Assembly: GCA_040768925.1 (NCBI GenBank)
Contig: JAXGLZ010000001.1
Coordinates: 124,001 to 188,000 of the forward strand
Direction: 5' to 3'
DNA from: CALNBC01 sp040768925
Lineage (GTDB): Bacteria; Bacillota; Clostridia; Christensenellales; CALWSW01
Length of the DNA: 64,000 bases
The position numbers and the translations under genes are program-made. Each line of letters begins with the position of its first letter. Positions within the stretch are counted from its first letter, which is position 1. Of this stretch, positions 25,139-33,762 are shown piece after piece. Under the pieces are notes generated by a model. That model saw nothing but the letters and a program-made list of their open reading frames with translations. It was not told where the DNA came from and did not search any database.

Positions 25139-25711
25139 TCAATCCTCTTTCTGCGGCGGTATCACGATGGCCAAAAAGGTGACCGGTCCGCCGATGGCCT
25201 TCATGCCGTGGGGCAGCGTCGAATCGAAATAGATCGAATCCCCGGCATACAGCAGCAGTTCCTTGTGCCCGATGATCAGGCGCATGATCCCGGAAAGGAT
25301 GTAGTCGAATTCCTGGCCCGGGTGGGCGTTCAGATCGGTCTCAGCGTCCGGGTCGTCCGGCTGGATGGTCACCTGGAAGGGCTCGATGGCCTTGTCCTTA
25401 AAGTTATAGGCCAGGCTGTGGTAGCGGTAATCCCGGTTCATGCGCTTCACTTCCTCGCCATTGCCGCTGCGGCAAAGGAAATACCGCCTCAGCTTTGGGG
25501 TGGAGCCGGTCAGAAGCTCGTGGACTTCCACCCCGAAAACCTGGGCCGCCCGGGTCAAAAAACTGATGGGGATGTCCACCTCTCCCCGCTCGCAGGCCTC
25601 GTATTCGCCAAGGGGGATTCCCATGCGCTTTGCAACCTCTTCCGCGGTCATGTCTTCGATTTCGCGCAGCGCGCGTACCCTTGAGGCGATCTGTGCAACC
25701 TGTTCCGACAT
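25139..25711 (-). CDS. XRE-family regulator with C-terminal cupin
   Basis: 190 residues. N-terminal helix-turn-helix (about 5-65: RVRALREIEDMTAEEVAKRM, EYEACERGEVDIPISFL) joined to a cupin_2 sensor (about 115-185: HPGQEFDYILSG, LYAGDSIYFDSTLPHGM). This architecture (PuuR/MsrR type) usually senses a small metabolite and controls nearby catabolic genes. AAGGAGG lies eight bases before the ATG at 25711, and the T-box terminator ends 30 bases upstream. It probably regulates the adjoining acyl-CoA synthetase. Confidence 0.9.
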   Translation of the reverse strand: MSEQVAQIASRVRALREIEDMTAEEVAKRMGIPLGEYEACERGEVDIPISFLTRAAQVFGVEVHELLTGSTPKLRRYFLCRSGNGEEVKRMNRDYRYHSLAYNFKDKAIEPFQVTIQPDDPDAETDLNAHPGQEFDYILSGIMRLIIGHKELLLYAGDSIYFDSTLPHGMKAIGGPVTFLAIVIPPQKED

Positions 25712-25744
25712 TTTGAATTCCTCCTTGAAGTAATCGTCTAAAAA

Positions 25745-26058
25745 TAAACAAAAAAACCCTGCGTCAAAGGACGAACAGAGCCGTGGTACCACCTTCATTT
25801 GGACGGGCCGCAATACAGGAAAGAAAGGGCCGATCCCTCTTGCCTGTAACGGGGCTGATCCGGTTGCCGCTTGGGCGCGCCGCCTTCACGGAAACTGCTC
25901 GGGAGCGACCTTCGGCGCCTGCCCTGACCAAAAGCCCTTCCAGCCGACGGGGCTTTCTCTCTGACGAGCCTGTTTTGCATCCGGCCTGTGCGGGCCCGAA
26001 ACGGCTCTTGGCGGACGGAGCGCTTACTCCTCTCCTTCAAAGCGTTTGTTTATGATGT
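25745..26058 (-). promoter_or_regulatory. T-box leader upstream of the XRE-cupin/acyl-CoA synthetase operon
   Basis: Minus strand, in order: stem I base GGAG with AGGAGTAAGCGC; distal AGAGAG (about 25960); specifier-side GCGCCGAAGGTCGCTCC near 25901-25917; the T-box proper AAGGTGGTACCACGG (25781-25795); and a terminator CTCTG..CGTC-CTTT-GACG-CAGGG followed by seven T (25751-25780). These are the canonical parts of a tRNA-sensing T-box riboswitch. After the conserved GAA, the specifier reads GGT (Gly) or, shifted by one base as in glyQS leaders, GTC (Val); I cannot settle which. Predicted effect: read-through when the matching tRNA is uncharged. Confidence 0.88.
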
Positions 26059-26063
26059 TTCGC

Positions 26064-26092
26064 ATGATAACGCATCAAAGGCGCGTTGTCAA
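26064..26092 (-). promoter_or_regulatory. Sigma-A promoter of the T-box transcript
   Basis: Minus strand TTGACA, 17 bases, TATCAT. Confidence 0.85.
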
Positions 26093-26166
26093 GGGCGAAT
26101 ATCCGGGAGTTCGTAAAAAACTTTTGCGCAAAGAAACATGGAAGCAGCAGACTGTCGAAAAATTCT

Positions 26167-26444
26167 GTCCCCGGGGTTTCAGGGGGCCGAAGCCCCTGAG
26201 CTCCAATCAAAACTGGCGACATGAGCCGTAATCTGTGATTCCGGCACCTCATCAAGGATGGATGCCGGCTGCGCCGACGACTGGGGCGTCAGTTTTGCCG
26301 TGCTGGTTCGGCCGTTCCTGGCCGAAATCACCTTTGCCGGAATCACAGATTCCGGCACTTCATCAAGGATTGCTGTCGGCTGCGCCGACGACCTTGCGCT
26401 TCAGCGAAAAACCAACCGTCAAAGCGGCGCGCTGGCCGCTTTGA
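26167..26444 (+). repeat. Modular intergenic repeat, copy A
   Basis: Member of the five-copy family. Header CCCGGGGTTTCAGG with hairpin TCAGGGG..CCCCTGA; link ATCAAAACTGGCGACATGAG; two middle modules, each with a near-palindrome such as CCGGAATC-ACA-GATTCCGG, then CATCAAGGAT and CCGGCTGCGCCGACGAC; and the palindromic tail GTCAAAGCGG..CCGCTTTGAC at 26418-26444. It fills the gap between the T-box promoter and PBP1A. No coding content is supported. Confidence 0.75.
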
Positions 26445-26561
26445 CGCCCCGAAAAATATGAACGATCGCTGAAAACTGCGCCCAAGGGGGCCTCCTTGGT
26501 GTTGCTTTTTCGCTTTTGTGTTATAATAACCTGGATTATAATCTTTTGAAAGGTACATCCA

Positions 26562-29500
26562 ATGAAAAGAAAGCCAAACGCGCGATATGTGCTTGTCAGC
26601 GGCGGCAAAGCGTTCAGCAGGCGGCCCCGGGTCGCCGAACCGGAAGCCGCCGCCGCTTTGCGCGCGCCCGATGAAGCCTTGCCTGAAACGCCCGCGCGGG
26701 GCGATCCCGCCGGTTTCGGGCGGAGCGGGGCCGACTTTTTGGATGACGGGCCATACGCGGCAAAAGAGCCTTCCCTTGACGGCTCCGGCCCTGCCGCAAC
26801 GGCGAATGAGACTCCGGCCCCTTCCCCACAAGGGAAAACCACGCTGATCACCAGGATGCGCACGGCGATCGGCCGGCTTCGCCTGCCCAAAAAAGAGGAC
26901 GACGCGGGAAAGACCAGAATCTTTGCGCCCATCAAGCCGGAAATCAGCCCGGAGCATCTTTATGAAGGCGGTGGAACAGAGAGCATCTTCACCCGGCGCA
27001 CAAAACCCAGAAGCCTTGTGCTTTCGGTCTTTTTCAGCCTGCTGCGGATGCTGGTCGTGCTGATCGTCGCCATTGGTTTTGCCGGGCTGGGCGCGGTTAC
27101 CGGGATCGCCCGGGCGTATATCGACACTTCCCCCGAGCTGGACATCGGCCTGATCGAAAACCAGGCCCAAACCTCGGTGATCTACGACGGTAACGGCAAC
27201 GTGATCACCACCTTCGCCGGCCTTGAGAACCGGGAATGGGCCTCTTCCGACGAGATTCCGGACATGCTGAAGAACGCCTTCGTCGCCATTGAGGACGTGC
27301 GTTTTTACAAGCACAGCGGCGTGGACTTCAAGCGTCTTGTCAGCGCGGTGATCAACACCTTCCGCAACGAAAACACCCATGGCGGCAGCACGATCACCCA
27401 GCAGCTGATCAAAAACCGGGTGCTGACCAGCGAGCAGTCTTACAGAAGGAAGATCCAGGAGGCTTTTTTGGCCATCGAGCTGGAAGCCCAGTATTCCAAG
27501 GACGAGATCCTCGAAGCTTATATGAACGCCATTCCCCTTGGCGGCATCAATTACGGCGTCAAGGCCGCGGCGAAGGATTATTTCGGCAAGCCGCTTTCCG
27601 CCCTCACCATCCGGGAATGCGCGATGCTGGCCGGCATCACCCAAAACCCCACCAAATTCAACCCCAGGCTGAACTATTACGATTCAAACCGGGATAAAAA
27701 GACCACCGACGACCGGACGGACACCGTCCTTCTCGCGATGTATAACGCCGGCTTCATCACTAAGGAGCAGTACGGCGCCGCGCTGGAGGAAGACGTCGCC
27801 GTCATCCGGAAATCCTCGGCCAGCTCGATGTACGACATGCCGGCCTTTGTGGAATACGCCGTCAGCGAAGTCGTCACCTGCATGCTGAAGGACCGCGGCC
27901 TGGAGGATACCGGCGCAAACCGCGCCGCCATGGAAAAAATCCTGCGCACCGGCGGCTACCACATTTACACCACGGTGATCCCCGAGATCCAGAACGCCGT
28001 GCAGGACACCCTTTCCACCTGGGACGGCTACCCGAAAATCGCGGACCCCACCTATTCCGTCAAGATCAGCAAAAACGCCGACGGCACGGTGGACGAAATC
28101 GCCCAGCCCCAGGCGGCGGCGGTGGTGATCGACCAGTCCAGCGGAAAGATCGTCGCCATGGCGGGCGGCAGGGACACGCCCACGCGGAAAAAGCTTTTGA
28201 ACCGGGCCGTGGCGAGCAACATGCCCGTCGGCTCCTCCCTCAAACCCCTTTCGGTTTACGCCCCGGCGCTGGAAGCGGGCATGTCCCCCGCGTCCATCAT
28301 CATGAACTTCGCCCAGCCCATCGAAGGCTACGGCGGTTCAAGGGGCTACCCCACCGGCGGGCTGACCAGCCAGGGCCCCGTCACCATGCGAAAATCGGTC
28401 GTCTCGTCCTTGAACGTCGGCGCGGCCCGGGTCCTTTTTGAGAACGTGACCCCCGCTGCCTCCAAGAATTACCTCGTGAGCATGGGCATGGACCCGGACA
28501 CGATCTTCGCGGACGGCCCCGGCCTCGCCCTTGGCACCTCCGGCATCTCCATGCTGGAACTTACCGCGGCTTTCGCGACCATCGCGGACGGCGGGGTCTA
28601 TCAGTCGCCCATCTCCTTCACCGTGGTGAAGGACAGCCAGGGCAACGTGGTGCTGAATTCCGAAAACTTCCGCACCACCGCCCAGATCTTCAAAAAATCC
28701 ACGGCCTGGCTGATGACGGATATGCTCAAGGACGCCGTCAAATCCGGCACGGGCCGAAACGCCCGGATCAGCGGGATGACTGTCGCCGGCAAAACAGGAA
28801 CCAACGAAAGCTACCGCGGGGTGGTCTTTGCCGGATACACGGGGTATTACACCTCCTGCGTGTGGATCGGCCACGACGATTACGAGCACGCCCTGAAAAA
28901 CGGCAGCACGGGCGGCGATTTTGCCGCGCCGCTCTGGCAGGCGTATATGTCCAAAATCCACGAGGGGCTGGCGGACAGGGAAATCATCGATTCCAATCCC
29001 GAGGATCTCGGCCTCGTCAAGGCCACGGTGTGCTCGGTTACCGGCCTCTTGGCCACGGACGCCTGCAAGGCGGACGACGCCCACAAGCCCGTGACCGACT
29101 GGTTCTATGCCGGCAGCGTCCCCACGACCCCCTGCAACGCCCACGTTCTTGCCACCGTCTGCACCGCATCCGGCAAGCTGGCCACCCCCTATTGCCCCCA
29201 GGATTTGCTGGCGCAGAAAAGCATCCTTGTCATTCCCGCCGATTCCCGGCTCGCGGCCATCGACCCGGCGCTGATGGCCAAGCACATGCCCGAGGCCATT
29301 CTGGGATTTTCCGGGTATTCGGAGCTTTTGTCCCTTCCTGTAACGGACGCGAGGTACGCGGACTATTACTGCAACATCCACAGCTCCTATTCCGCCAGCC
29401 TGCCCACCGCGGAAGAGCTGAACTATGCCAGGACGATACTCGATTTCGCGGACACGATGCTTGAAAGCGGCAGTTATTCCCTGCCTTCCTCCGTCCGGTC

Positions 29501-29705
29501 GGGGATCCTCAACCTCATCCGCCGGCTGGAGGCCGCGGTGGAAGAAGGCGTCAACGGCAGCCTGATCAGCTCTTTGAGCCTGGAGCTTTATCAAAAATGC
29601 TCGGACGCGCAAAGCAGCTATTACAACCCCGGCGCGACCCCCATCCCCGAGCCCGAGCCCGTTGAGGAAGACCAGCATCTTTACGATTATTCGGTGACGC
29701 CTTGA
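26562..29705 (+). CDS. Class A penicillin-binding protein (PBP1A family)
   Basis: 1047-residue bifunctional peptidoglycan synthase. A cytosolic N-terminal part of about 145 residues precedes one transmembrane helix (about 150-180). Glycosyltransferase 51: EDVRFYKHSGVD with the catalytic Glu (about 244) and GGSTITQQLIKN (about 272). Transpeptidase: Ser in SSLKPLS (about 556), SSLN (about 627) and KTGTNES (about 743). The long C-terminal extension has paired Cys (VCSVTGLLATDACKA, TVCTASGKLATPYC) and ends in a Pro/Glu tail. Two TATAAT boxes (26522 and 26537) lie upstream without a good -35. The next gene overlaps by four bases. Confidence 0.95.
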   Translation: MKRKPNARYVLVSGGKAFSRRPRVAEPEAAAALRAPDEALPETPARGDPAGFGRSGADFLDDGPYAAKEPSLDGSGPAATANETPAPSPQGKTTLITRMRTAIGRLRLPKKEDDAGKTRIFAPIKPEISPEHLYEGGGTESIFTRRTKPRSLVLSVFFSLLRMLVVLIVAIGFAGLGAVTGIARAYIDTSPELDIGLIENQAQTSVIYDGNGNVITTFAGLENREWASSDEIPDMLKNAFVAIEDVRFYKHSGVDFKRLVSAVINTFRNENTHGGSTITQQLIKNRVLTSEQSYRRKIQEAFLAIELEAQYSKDEILEAYMNAIPLGGINYGVKAAAKDYFGKPLSALTIRECAMLAGITQNPTKFNPRLNYYDSNRDKKTTDDRTDTVLLAMYNAGFITKEQYGAALEEDVAVIRKSSASSMYDMPAFVEYAVSEVVTCMLKDRGLEDTGANRAAMEKILRTGGYHIYTTVIPEIQNAVQDTLSTWDGYPKIADPTYSVKISKNADGTVDEIAQPQAAAVVIDQSSGKIVAMAGGRDTPTRKKLLNRAVASNMPVGSSLKPLSVYAPALEAGMSPASIIMNFAQPIEGYGGSRGYPTGGLTSQGPVTMRKSVVSSLNVGAARVLFENVTPAASKNYLVSMGMDPDTIFADGPGLALGTSGISMLELTAAFATIADGGVYQSPISFTVVKDSQGNVVLNSENFRTTAQIFKKSTAWLMTDMLKDAVKSGTGRNARISGMTVAGKTGTNESYRGVVFAGYTGYYTSCVWIGHDDYEHALKNGSTGGDFAAPLWQAYMSKIHEGLADREIIDSNPEDLGLVKATVCSVTGLLATDACKADDAHKPVTDWFYAGSVPTTPCNAHVLATVCTASGKLATPYCPQDLLAQKSILVIPADSRLAAIDPALMAKHMPEAILGFSGYSELLSLPVTDARYADYYCNIHSSYSASLPTAEELNYARTILDFADTMLESGSYSLPSSVRSGILNLIRRLEAAVEEGVNGSLISSLSLELYQKCSDAQSSYYNPGATPIPEPEPVEEDQHLYDYSVTP

Positions 29706-30367
29706 CGAAAAAGCGGATGAACGGTTCAACCGGCCCGTTCGGGGCGTTTTCCCCGACCGAACACGGGCGGCTCAGTTTAGAGGGGATGTATGCCGAATGC
29801 CGCCTCTGGCTTGCGCGCCTTTATGCAAGCGAAGCGGCCCCCCCGGGCGAGCTGCTCAAGCCCGTTTTCGGCGCGGGCGACCCAAAGGCGGGCGTTATGC
29901 TGATCGGCGAAGCGCCGGGCAAAGCCGAAACCGAGCAGGGTGCGCCCTTTGTGGGCAAGGCGGGCAAAACCCTTTCCGCCTTCCTCGAAGGCGCGGGTTT
30001 TTCGCGGGATTCGCTTTTCATCACCAACGCGGTCAAATACCGGCCGTGCCGGCTGAACCCGTCGGGCGGCAAGGCCAACCGCACCCCCACCCGGGCGGAG
30101 CTTATTGCCCTTCGCGAACTGCTGCTTTTTGAGATCGCCGCCGTTTCGCCGAAAATCGTGGTCACATTGGGGAATTCACCGCTCTTTTCCCTCACGGGGC
30201 GGGCGGATATCGGCGCCCGCCACGGCGTTTTGGAAAAGCTTGAATCGGGCGTCGCGCTCTTTCCCCTTTACCACCCGGCCAGCCTGATCTACAATCCCGG
30301 CCTTGCCAAAGATTATGAAAAAGACATGGCCGGCCTGCGGGATTATGCGGCAAAGCATGGTTTTTGA
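29702..30367 (+). CDS. Uracil-DNA glycosylase superfamily protein (family 4/5-like)
   Basis: 221 residues. Excises uracil from DNA in base-excision repair. Motif A GEAPGKAETEQGAPFVG, the TNAVKYRP segment and motif B HPAS are all present. Family 4 enzymes hold an iron-sulfur cluster on four Cys; here I see only two (in MYAECRLW and YRPCRLN), so the cluster is probably incomplete or absent. TTG at 29702 overlaps the PBP1A stop (TTGA); ATG at 29717 is the alternative. Co-transcription with PBP1A is likely. Confidence 0.87.
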   Translation: MTKKRMNGSTGPFGAFSPTEHGRLSLEGMYAECRLWLARLYASEAAPPGELLKPVFGAGDPKAGVMLIGEAPGKAETEQGAPFVGKAGKTLSAFLEGAGFSRDSLFITNAVKYRPCRLNPSGGKANRTPTRAELIALRELLLFEIAAVSPKIVVTLGNSPLFSLTGRADIGARHGVLEKLESGVALFPLYHPASLIYNPGLAKDYEKDMAGLRDYAAKHGF

Positions 30368-30392
30368 CGAACAACCCCTCCGGTGCTATAAT
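30364..30392 (+). promoter_or_regulatory. Sigma-A promoter of the SH3-domain gene
   Basis: TTGACG, 17 bases, TATAAT; the -35 overlaps the glycosylase stop codon. Confidence 0.8.
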
Positions 30393-30426
30393 GTTTTATC
30401 CACACTTCCTGAATCGAGGTGAAAGT

Positions 30427-31593
30427 ATGACGAAAAAACCGGCGCGCAGGCTGCTGGCGCTTTTGCTGATGGCCGCGCTGGTCCTTCAGCCCGGCGGCTC
30501 CTTTGCGGCCGTGGAAACCGGGCAGATCATGGGGGACGAGGTCAACCTCCGTTCCCTGCCGGACACCTCGGGAACCCCTTTGGCCAAGCTCGGCCTTGGG
30601 GACGAGGTGACCATCCTCGAGGAAACCGGGGATTGGTACAAGGTCGAATTCAACGGCGTTACCGGATATGTCATGTCCAGTCTCGTCTTCGTCAAGTCCG
30701 TTACCGACCGCATCGCCTACACCTCTGTAGACGGCGTGAACCTTCGGGGCGGGGCTTCCGAAAGCTCCTACGTCATCACGACGATTTCCGCCGGCCATCC
30801 CGTCCGCATCCGCCAGCTGGTGGGCGAATGGTATTTTGTCAGCTATGAGGGCGAATCCGGCTTTGTCCGGCGGGATATGGTCAAGGTTTCCAACATGTCC
30901 GGCATCGGCGGCAGCGCAACGCTGCTGAAGTACGGCATGGAGGGTTCCGAGGTCAAAAAACTCCAGCAGGAGCTTTACAGAAGGAATTTTATTTCTCAGG
31001 CGTCCATCACGGGGTATTACGGCGCAAAAACCCGCGAAGCGGTCAAGGATTTCCAAAAAGCCGCGAAAATATCCGGAGCGGACGGCGTCGCGGGGCCGGA
31101 AACCCTGGCGATCCTCTATGACAGAACCAACAACATCAGAAAGACGATCTCCCAGATCATCTCCGCCCAGGATATTCAGGGCCTTGTCCGCATCATCGAC
31201 TGGTGGAACGGCGGAAACACGCTGGTCAGCCGAAACGGCGGCGTCGCCACGGTGACGGACGTCAAAACCGGCAAATCCTTCAAAATCCAGCGCAGCGGCG
31301 GCACCAAGCATATGGACGTTCACCCCCTGACCGCGTCGGACACCGCGGTGATGCGCAGCATCGTGGGCAGCTGGACCTGGGCGCGCCGGGCGATCTGGCT
31401 GACCGTGAACGGCAGGGTTTATGCGGCGAGCATGAACTGCATGCCCCACTCCCCGGACCCGTCCAAGTCGGACAACTTCCCCGGCCACTTCTGCATCCAT
31501 TTGAAGAATTCCCGCACCCACGGGGGAGACAGGGTCGACCCGGATCATCAGGCCTGCATCCAAAGGGCCTATAAAGTCGGCAACGGCGGATGA
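30427..31593 (+). CDS. Exported protein with two SH3b domains, a peptidoglycan-binding domain and a conserved C-terminal domain
   Basis: 388 residues. Signal peptide (about 1-28, ending SFAA). Two bacterial SH3 repeats (about 35-95, GDEVNLRSLPDTSG; and 98-155, DGVNLRGGASESS). PG_binding_1 (about 175-235, YGMEGSEVKKLQQELY to VAGPETLAIL). The last 130 residues form a domain I cannot name, with IDWWNGGNTLV, a Trp-rich stretch GSWTWARRAIWL and HFCIHLKNSRTHGG with a His-x-Cys-x-His pattern that looks catalytic or metal-binding. It does not match the L,D-transpeptidase SHGC site. Secreted cell-wall enzyme or binder. Confidence 0.87.
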   Translation: MTKKPARRLLALLLMAALVLQPGGSFAAVETGQIMGDEVNLRSLPDTSGTPLAKLGLGDEVTILEETGDWYKVEFNGVTGYVMSSLVFVKSVTDRIAYTSVDGVNLRGGASESSYVITTISAGHPVRIRQLVGEWYFVSYEGESGFVRRDMVKVSNMSGIGGSATLLKYGMEGSEVKKLQQELYRRNFISQASITGYYGAKTREAVKDFQKAAKISGADGVAGPETLAILYDRTNNIRKTISQIISAQDIQGLVRIIDWWNGGNTLVSRNGGVATVTDVKTGKSFKIQRSGGTKHMDVHPLTASDTAVMRSIVGSWTWARRAIWLTVNGRVYAASMNCMPHSPDPSKSDNFPGHFCIHLKNSRTHGGDRVDPDHQACIQRAYKVGNGG

Positions 31594-31620
31594 CGCCGAA
31601 CCAGCATGGAGGAACAGACC

Positions 31621-31707
31621 ATGAAAAACGCCACTGCGGCCCGGGTGATCTGCGGCCTGCTGATACTCGCGTTCCTTGCGGCCATCGTCGTGAGCTTCGC
31701 AAGGTGA
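31621..31707 (+). CDS. Small membrane protein, 28 residues
   Basis: A very short frame behind ATGGAGG (eight bases before the ATG), 27 bases after the SH3 protein's stop. It is almost entirely one hydrophobic helix (ICGLLILAFLAAIVVSFA) flanked by Arg. A terminator follows 54 bases later, so it belongs to the same transcript. Function unknown; size and context fit a small membrane peptide. Confidence 0.55.
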   Translation: MKNATAARVICGLLILAFLAAIVVSFAR

Positions 31708-31760
31708 GGCAAGGGGAATCGGATTCCCTTTCCTTAAGTTGAACACCAGAAAAAACACGC

Positions 31761-31802
31761 AAAAAGCCGAAGGCAGCGCACGCTTGCCGCCTTCGGCTTT
31801 TT
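31761..31802 (+). terminator. Rho-independent terminator
   Basis: AAAAAGCCGAAGGC and GCCTTCGGCTTTTT arms. Its distal arm is also the first occurrence of the CTTCGGCTTTTTC element repeated through the minisatellite that follows. Confidence 0.88.
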
Positions 31803-32535
31803 CATCGCCTTTGCCCGGTTTGGGCGGGCTGAGCGTCAATTCGCAGGCATTCGGACGCGGGGCCGGGCGCGGGCCGGGCGCGGTTTGGGCGGGCTGCGCG
31901 TCGGTTCGCGGGCGTTCGGGCGCGGGCCGGGCGCGGTTTGGGCGGCGGACGCGATTACCGAAGGCCCGCCCGGCTTTTGCGGGGTGCAAGGACACGTCAA
32001 CCGCCTAAGGACCTCCGGGCGGCGGGGCCTTCGGCTTTTTCTTCCCCTTTGCCCGGTTTTGGCGGGCTGCGCGTCGGTTCGCGGGCGTTCGGGCGCGGGC
32101 CGGGCGCGGTTTTGATGGCGGACGCGATTACCGGAGGCCCGCCCGGACTTTGCGGGGTGCAAGGGCGCGTCAACCGCCTGAGGACCTCCGGGCGGCGGGG
32201 CCTTCGGCTTTTTCTTCGCCTTTGCCCGGTTTGGGCGGGCTGCGCATCCGGGCGGCGGGCGTTCGGGCGCGGGCCGGGCACGGTTTTGGCGGCGGACGCG
32301 ATTACCGTAGGCCCGCCCGGCTTTTGCGGGGTGCAAGGACACGTCAACCGGCTGAGGACGTCCGGGCGGCGGGGCCTTCGGCTTTTTCTTCCCCTTTGCG
32401 CGGTTTTGGCGGGCTGAGCATCCGGGCGGCAGGCGTTCGGGCGCGGGCCGGGCGCGGTTTTGGCGGCGGACGCGATTACCGAAGGCCCGCCCGGCTTTTG
32501 CGGGGCGCAAGGGCGCGTCAACCCCTGAGGACGTC
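31791..32535. repeat. Minisatellite with a 173-174 bp unit
   Basis: CTTCGGCTTTTTC recurs at 31791, 32029, 32202 and 32376. The last three are spaced 173 and 174 bp; the first interval is longer because a 65-bp GCGCGGGCCGGGC-containing segment is duplicated. Each unit also holds GGCGGACGCGATTACC, GGCCCGCCCGG.TTTTGCGGGG and GACCTCCGGGCGGCGGGG. Copies differ by scattered substitutions. Open frames on both strands reflect only the lack of AT-rich stops. No coding or spacer-repeat (CRISPR-like) structure. Confidence 0.9.
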
Positions 32536-33126
32536 CGGGCGGCGGGCTGGCCGCGCCAGATTCCCTTGCTTCCTGTTTCCGTATCGCGCACAGCAAGGGG
32601 GCCGTTGCAGGCGGTTCAGGAAGCGGGGAAATACGCCCTTGCATCGTTTTCGGCGCCGCCCCGGCGTTGACCGCAGCGTTGACACGCTTTGCTTTGATGC
32701 CTTGCGCGGACACGCTTTTCCGGCAGTCATCCCCACTCTTTTCCTTATTTGTTTTATTTAAGGTATATTATTCCTTAATACCATTATTCTTCAGCTTCAC
32801 CCTATCCTATGCGCATTGCGCGAAAACCCCGCGGGGTCTTTTCGCGATCAGACCGCTGCTTTTGCCGGTCGCCGCCAACGTATACCCCTGCTGTTCATAG
32901 ATCCCTTCCGGACTTTGCGTGGGGGGAAAGGGGAACATTCCGAGCCCCCTTGCCCGGGCATAAGCAAACCGCCCCGGCCGGTAATCTCTCCGGCCGGGGC
33001 GGTTTGTTCAATTGTTTCGCAAGGTGGAAAAACGCCCTTCGCTCATGCGTTCTGTCCGGCCAGGATTCGTCTGTTTTGCAGGCCCCGCGGCGCGGATGAA
33101 CCCCGAGCGGGCTTTGCCCGGCGGGA
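32536..33126. other. Intergenic region with AT-rich island and strong terminator
   Basis: No gene seen. A conspicuously AT-rich patch (about 32735-32800, with TAAGGTATATTATTCCTTA, an imperfect palindrome) interrupts the G+C-rich DNA. At 32966-33006 a perfect hairpin CCGCCCCGGCCGG/CCGGCCGGGGCGG bounded by AAA and TTT is most likely the bidirectional terminator for the V-ATPase operon. Confidence 0.6.
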
Positions 33127-33759
33127 TCAGGCTTCCTGTTCGGTCATCATTTCCTTGACCTTCATCAGGCGGTTGAGGTTCGCGCGCTCGTTTTCCTCCA
33201 GCTTCATGGTGATGAAGCGGATGGTCTCCGTCAGCTCCGGGATCATCACGTGCTCCAGGGCGTTGACCCTGCGCCGGGTTTTTTCGATCTCGTCCGCCAG
33301 CAAATTGCAGGTTTTTTCCACCTCCGCAAGCTCGATAAGCTCGGGCAGCACGGCGGCAAGGTCCAGCACCGCGCCGTCCAGCTCGCTGGAGGTGAACGCG
33401 AAGCCGTAAGGCAGCCCCGCGTCTTTCGTTTCGCCGACAAAGATGATGGTCGGCACGTTGACGGACATGATGTTTTTCGTGCCGGTTTTCACCGCGGCCT
33501 CCCGCGCGGGGACGAGCAGCGCCTCCGCGACGCCCAAAGGCCCCATCTGGGCGCTGGCGATGGCAAAGCGGCCCATCGCCGCGGTCAGCTTGCCTTCCAC
33601 CTGCTCCCTCAGCTCTTTATCCCTGCGGATATAGATCATGAACCGGCGGACCATTTCGTCCCGTTTGTCCTTCAGGAGCTTGTGGCCCCTCGTCGCTGTT
33701 CTAAGGCGCTTTTTGAGGCGGGTAAGCTCCATGCGCGTGGGGTTGACACGCATCGCCAT
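33127..33759 (-). CDS. ntpD: V-type ATPase subunit D
   Basis: 210-residue central-stalk subunit that links the catalytic A3B3 head to the membrane ring. Starts with NPTRMELTRLKKRLRTATRGHKLLKDKRDE, the conserved coiled coil, and ends in a second helix rich in Arg/Glu (VNALEHVMIPELTETIRFI). Last gene of the operon, followed by the terminator at 32966. Confidence 0.95.
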   Translation of the reverse strand: MAMRVNPTRMELTRLKKRLRTATRGHKLLKDKRDEMVRRFMIYIRRDKELREQVEGKLTAAMGRFAIASAQMGPLGVAEALLVPAREAAVKTGTKNIMSVNVPTIIFVGETKDAGLPYGFAFTSSELDGAVLDLAAVLPELIELAEVEKTCNLLADEIEKTRRRVNALEHVMIPELTETIRFITMKLEENERANLNRLMKVKEMMTEQEA

Positions 33760-33762
33760 GGA

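Noticed and set aside
23327..25684. 785-codon plus-strand open frame
   Set aside because: Complete antisense shadow of the acyl-CoA synthetase and XRE-cupin genes; no domain or ribosome site.
31791..32700. Overlapping Arg/Pro/Gly-rich open frames on both strands in the minisatellite
   Set aside because: They arise from stop-poor G+C-rich tandem DNA; no start signals and no conserved domain.
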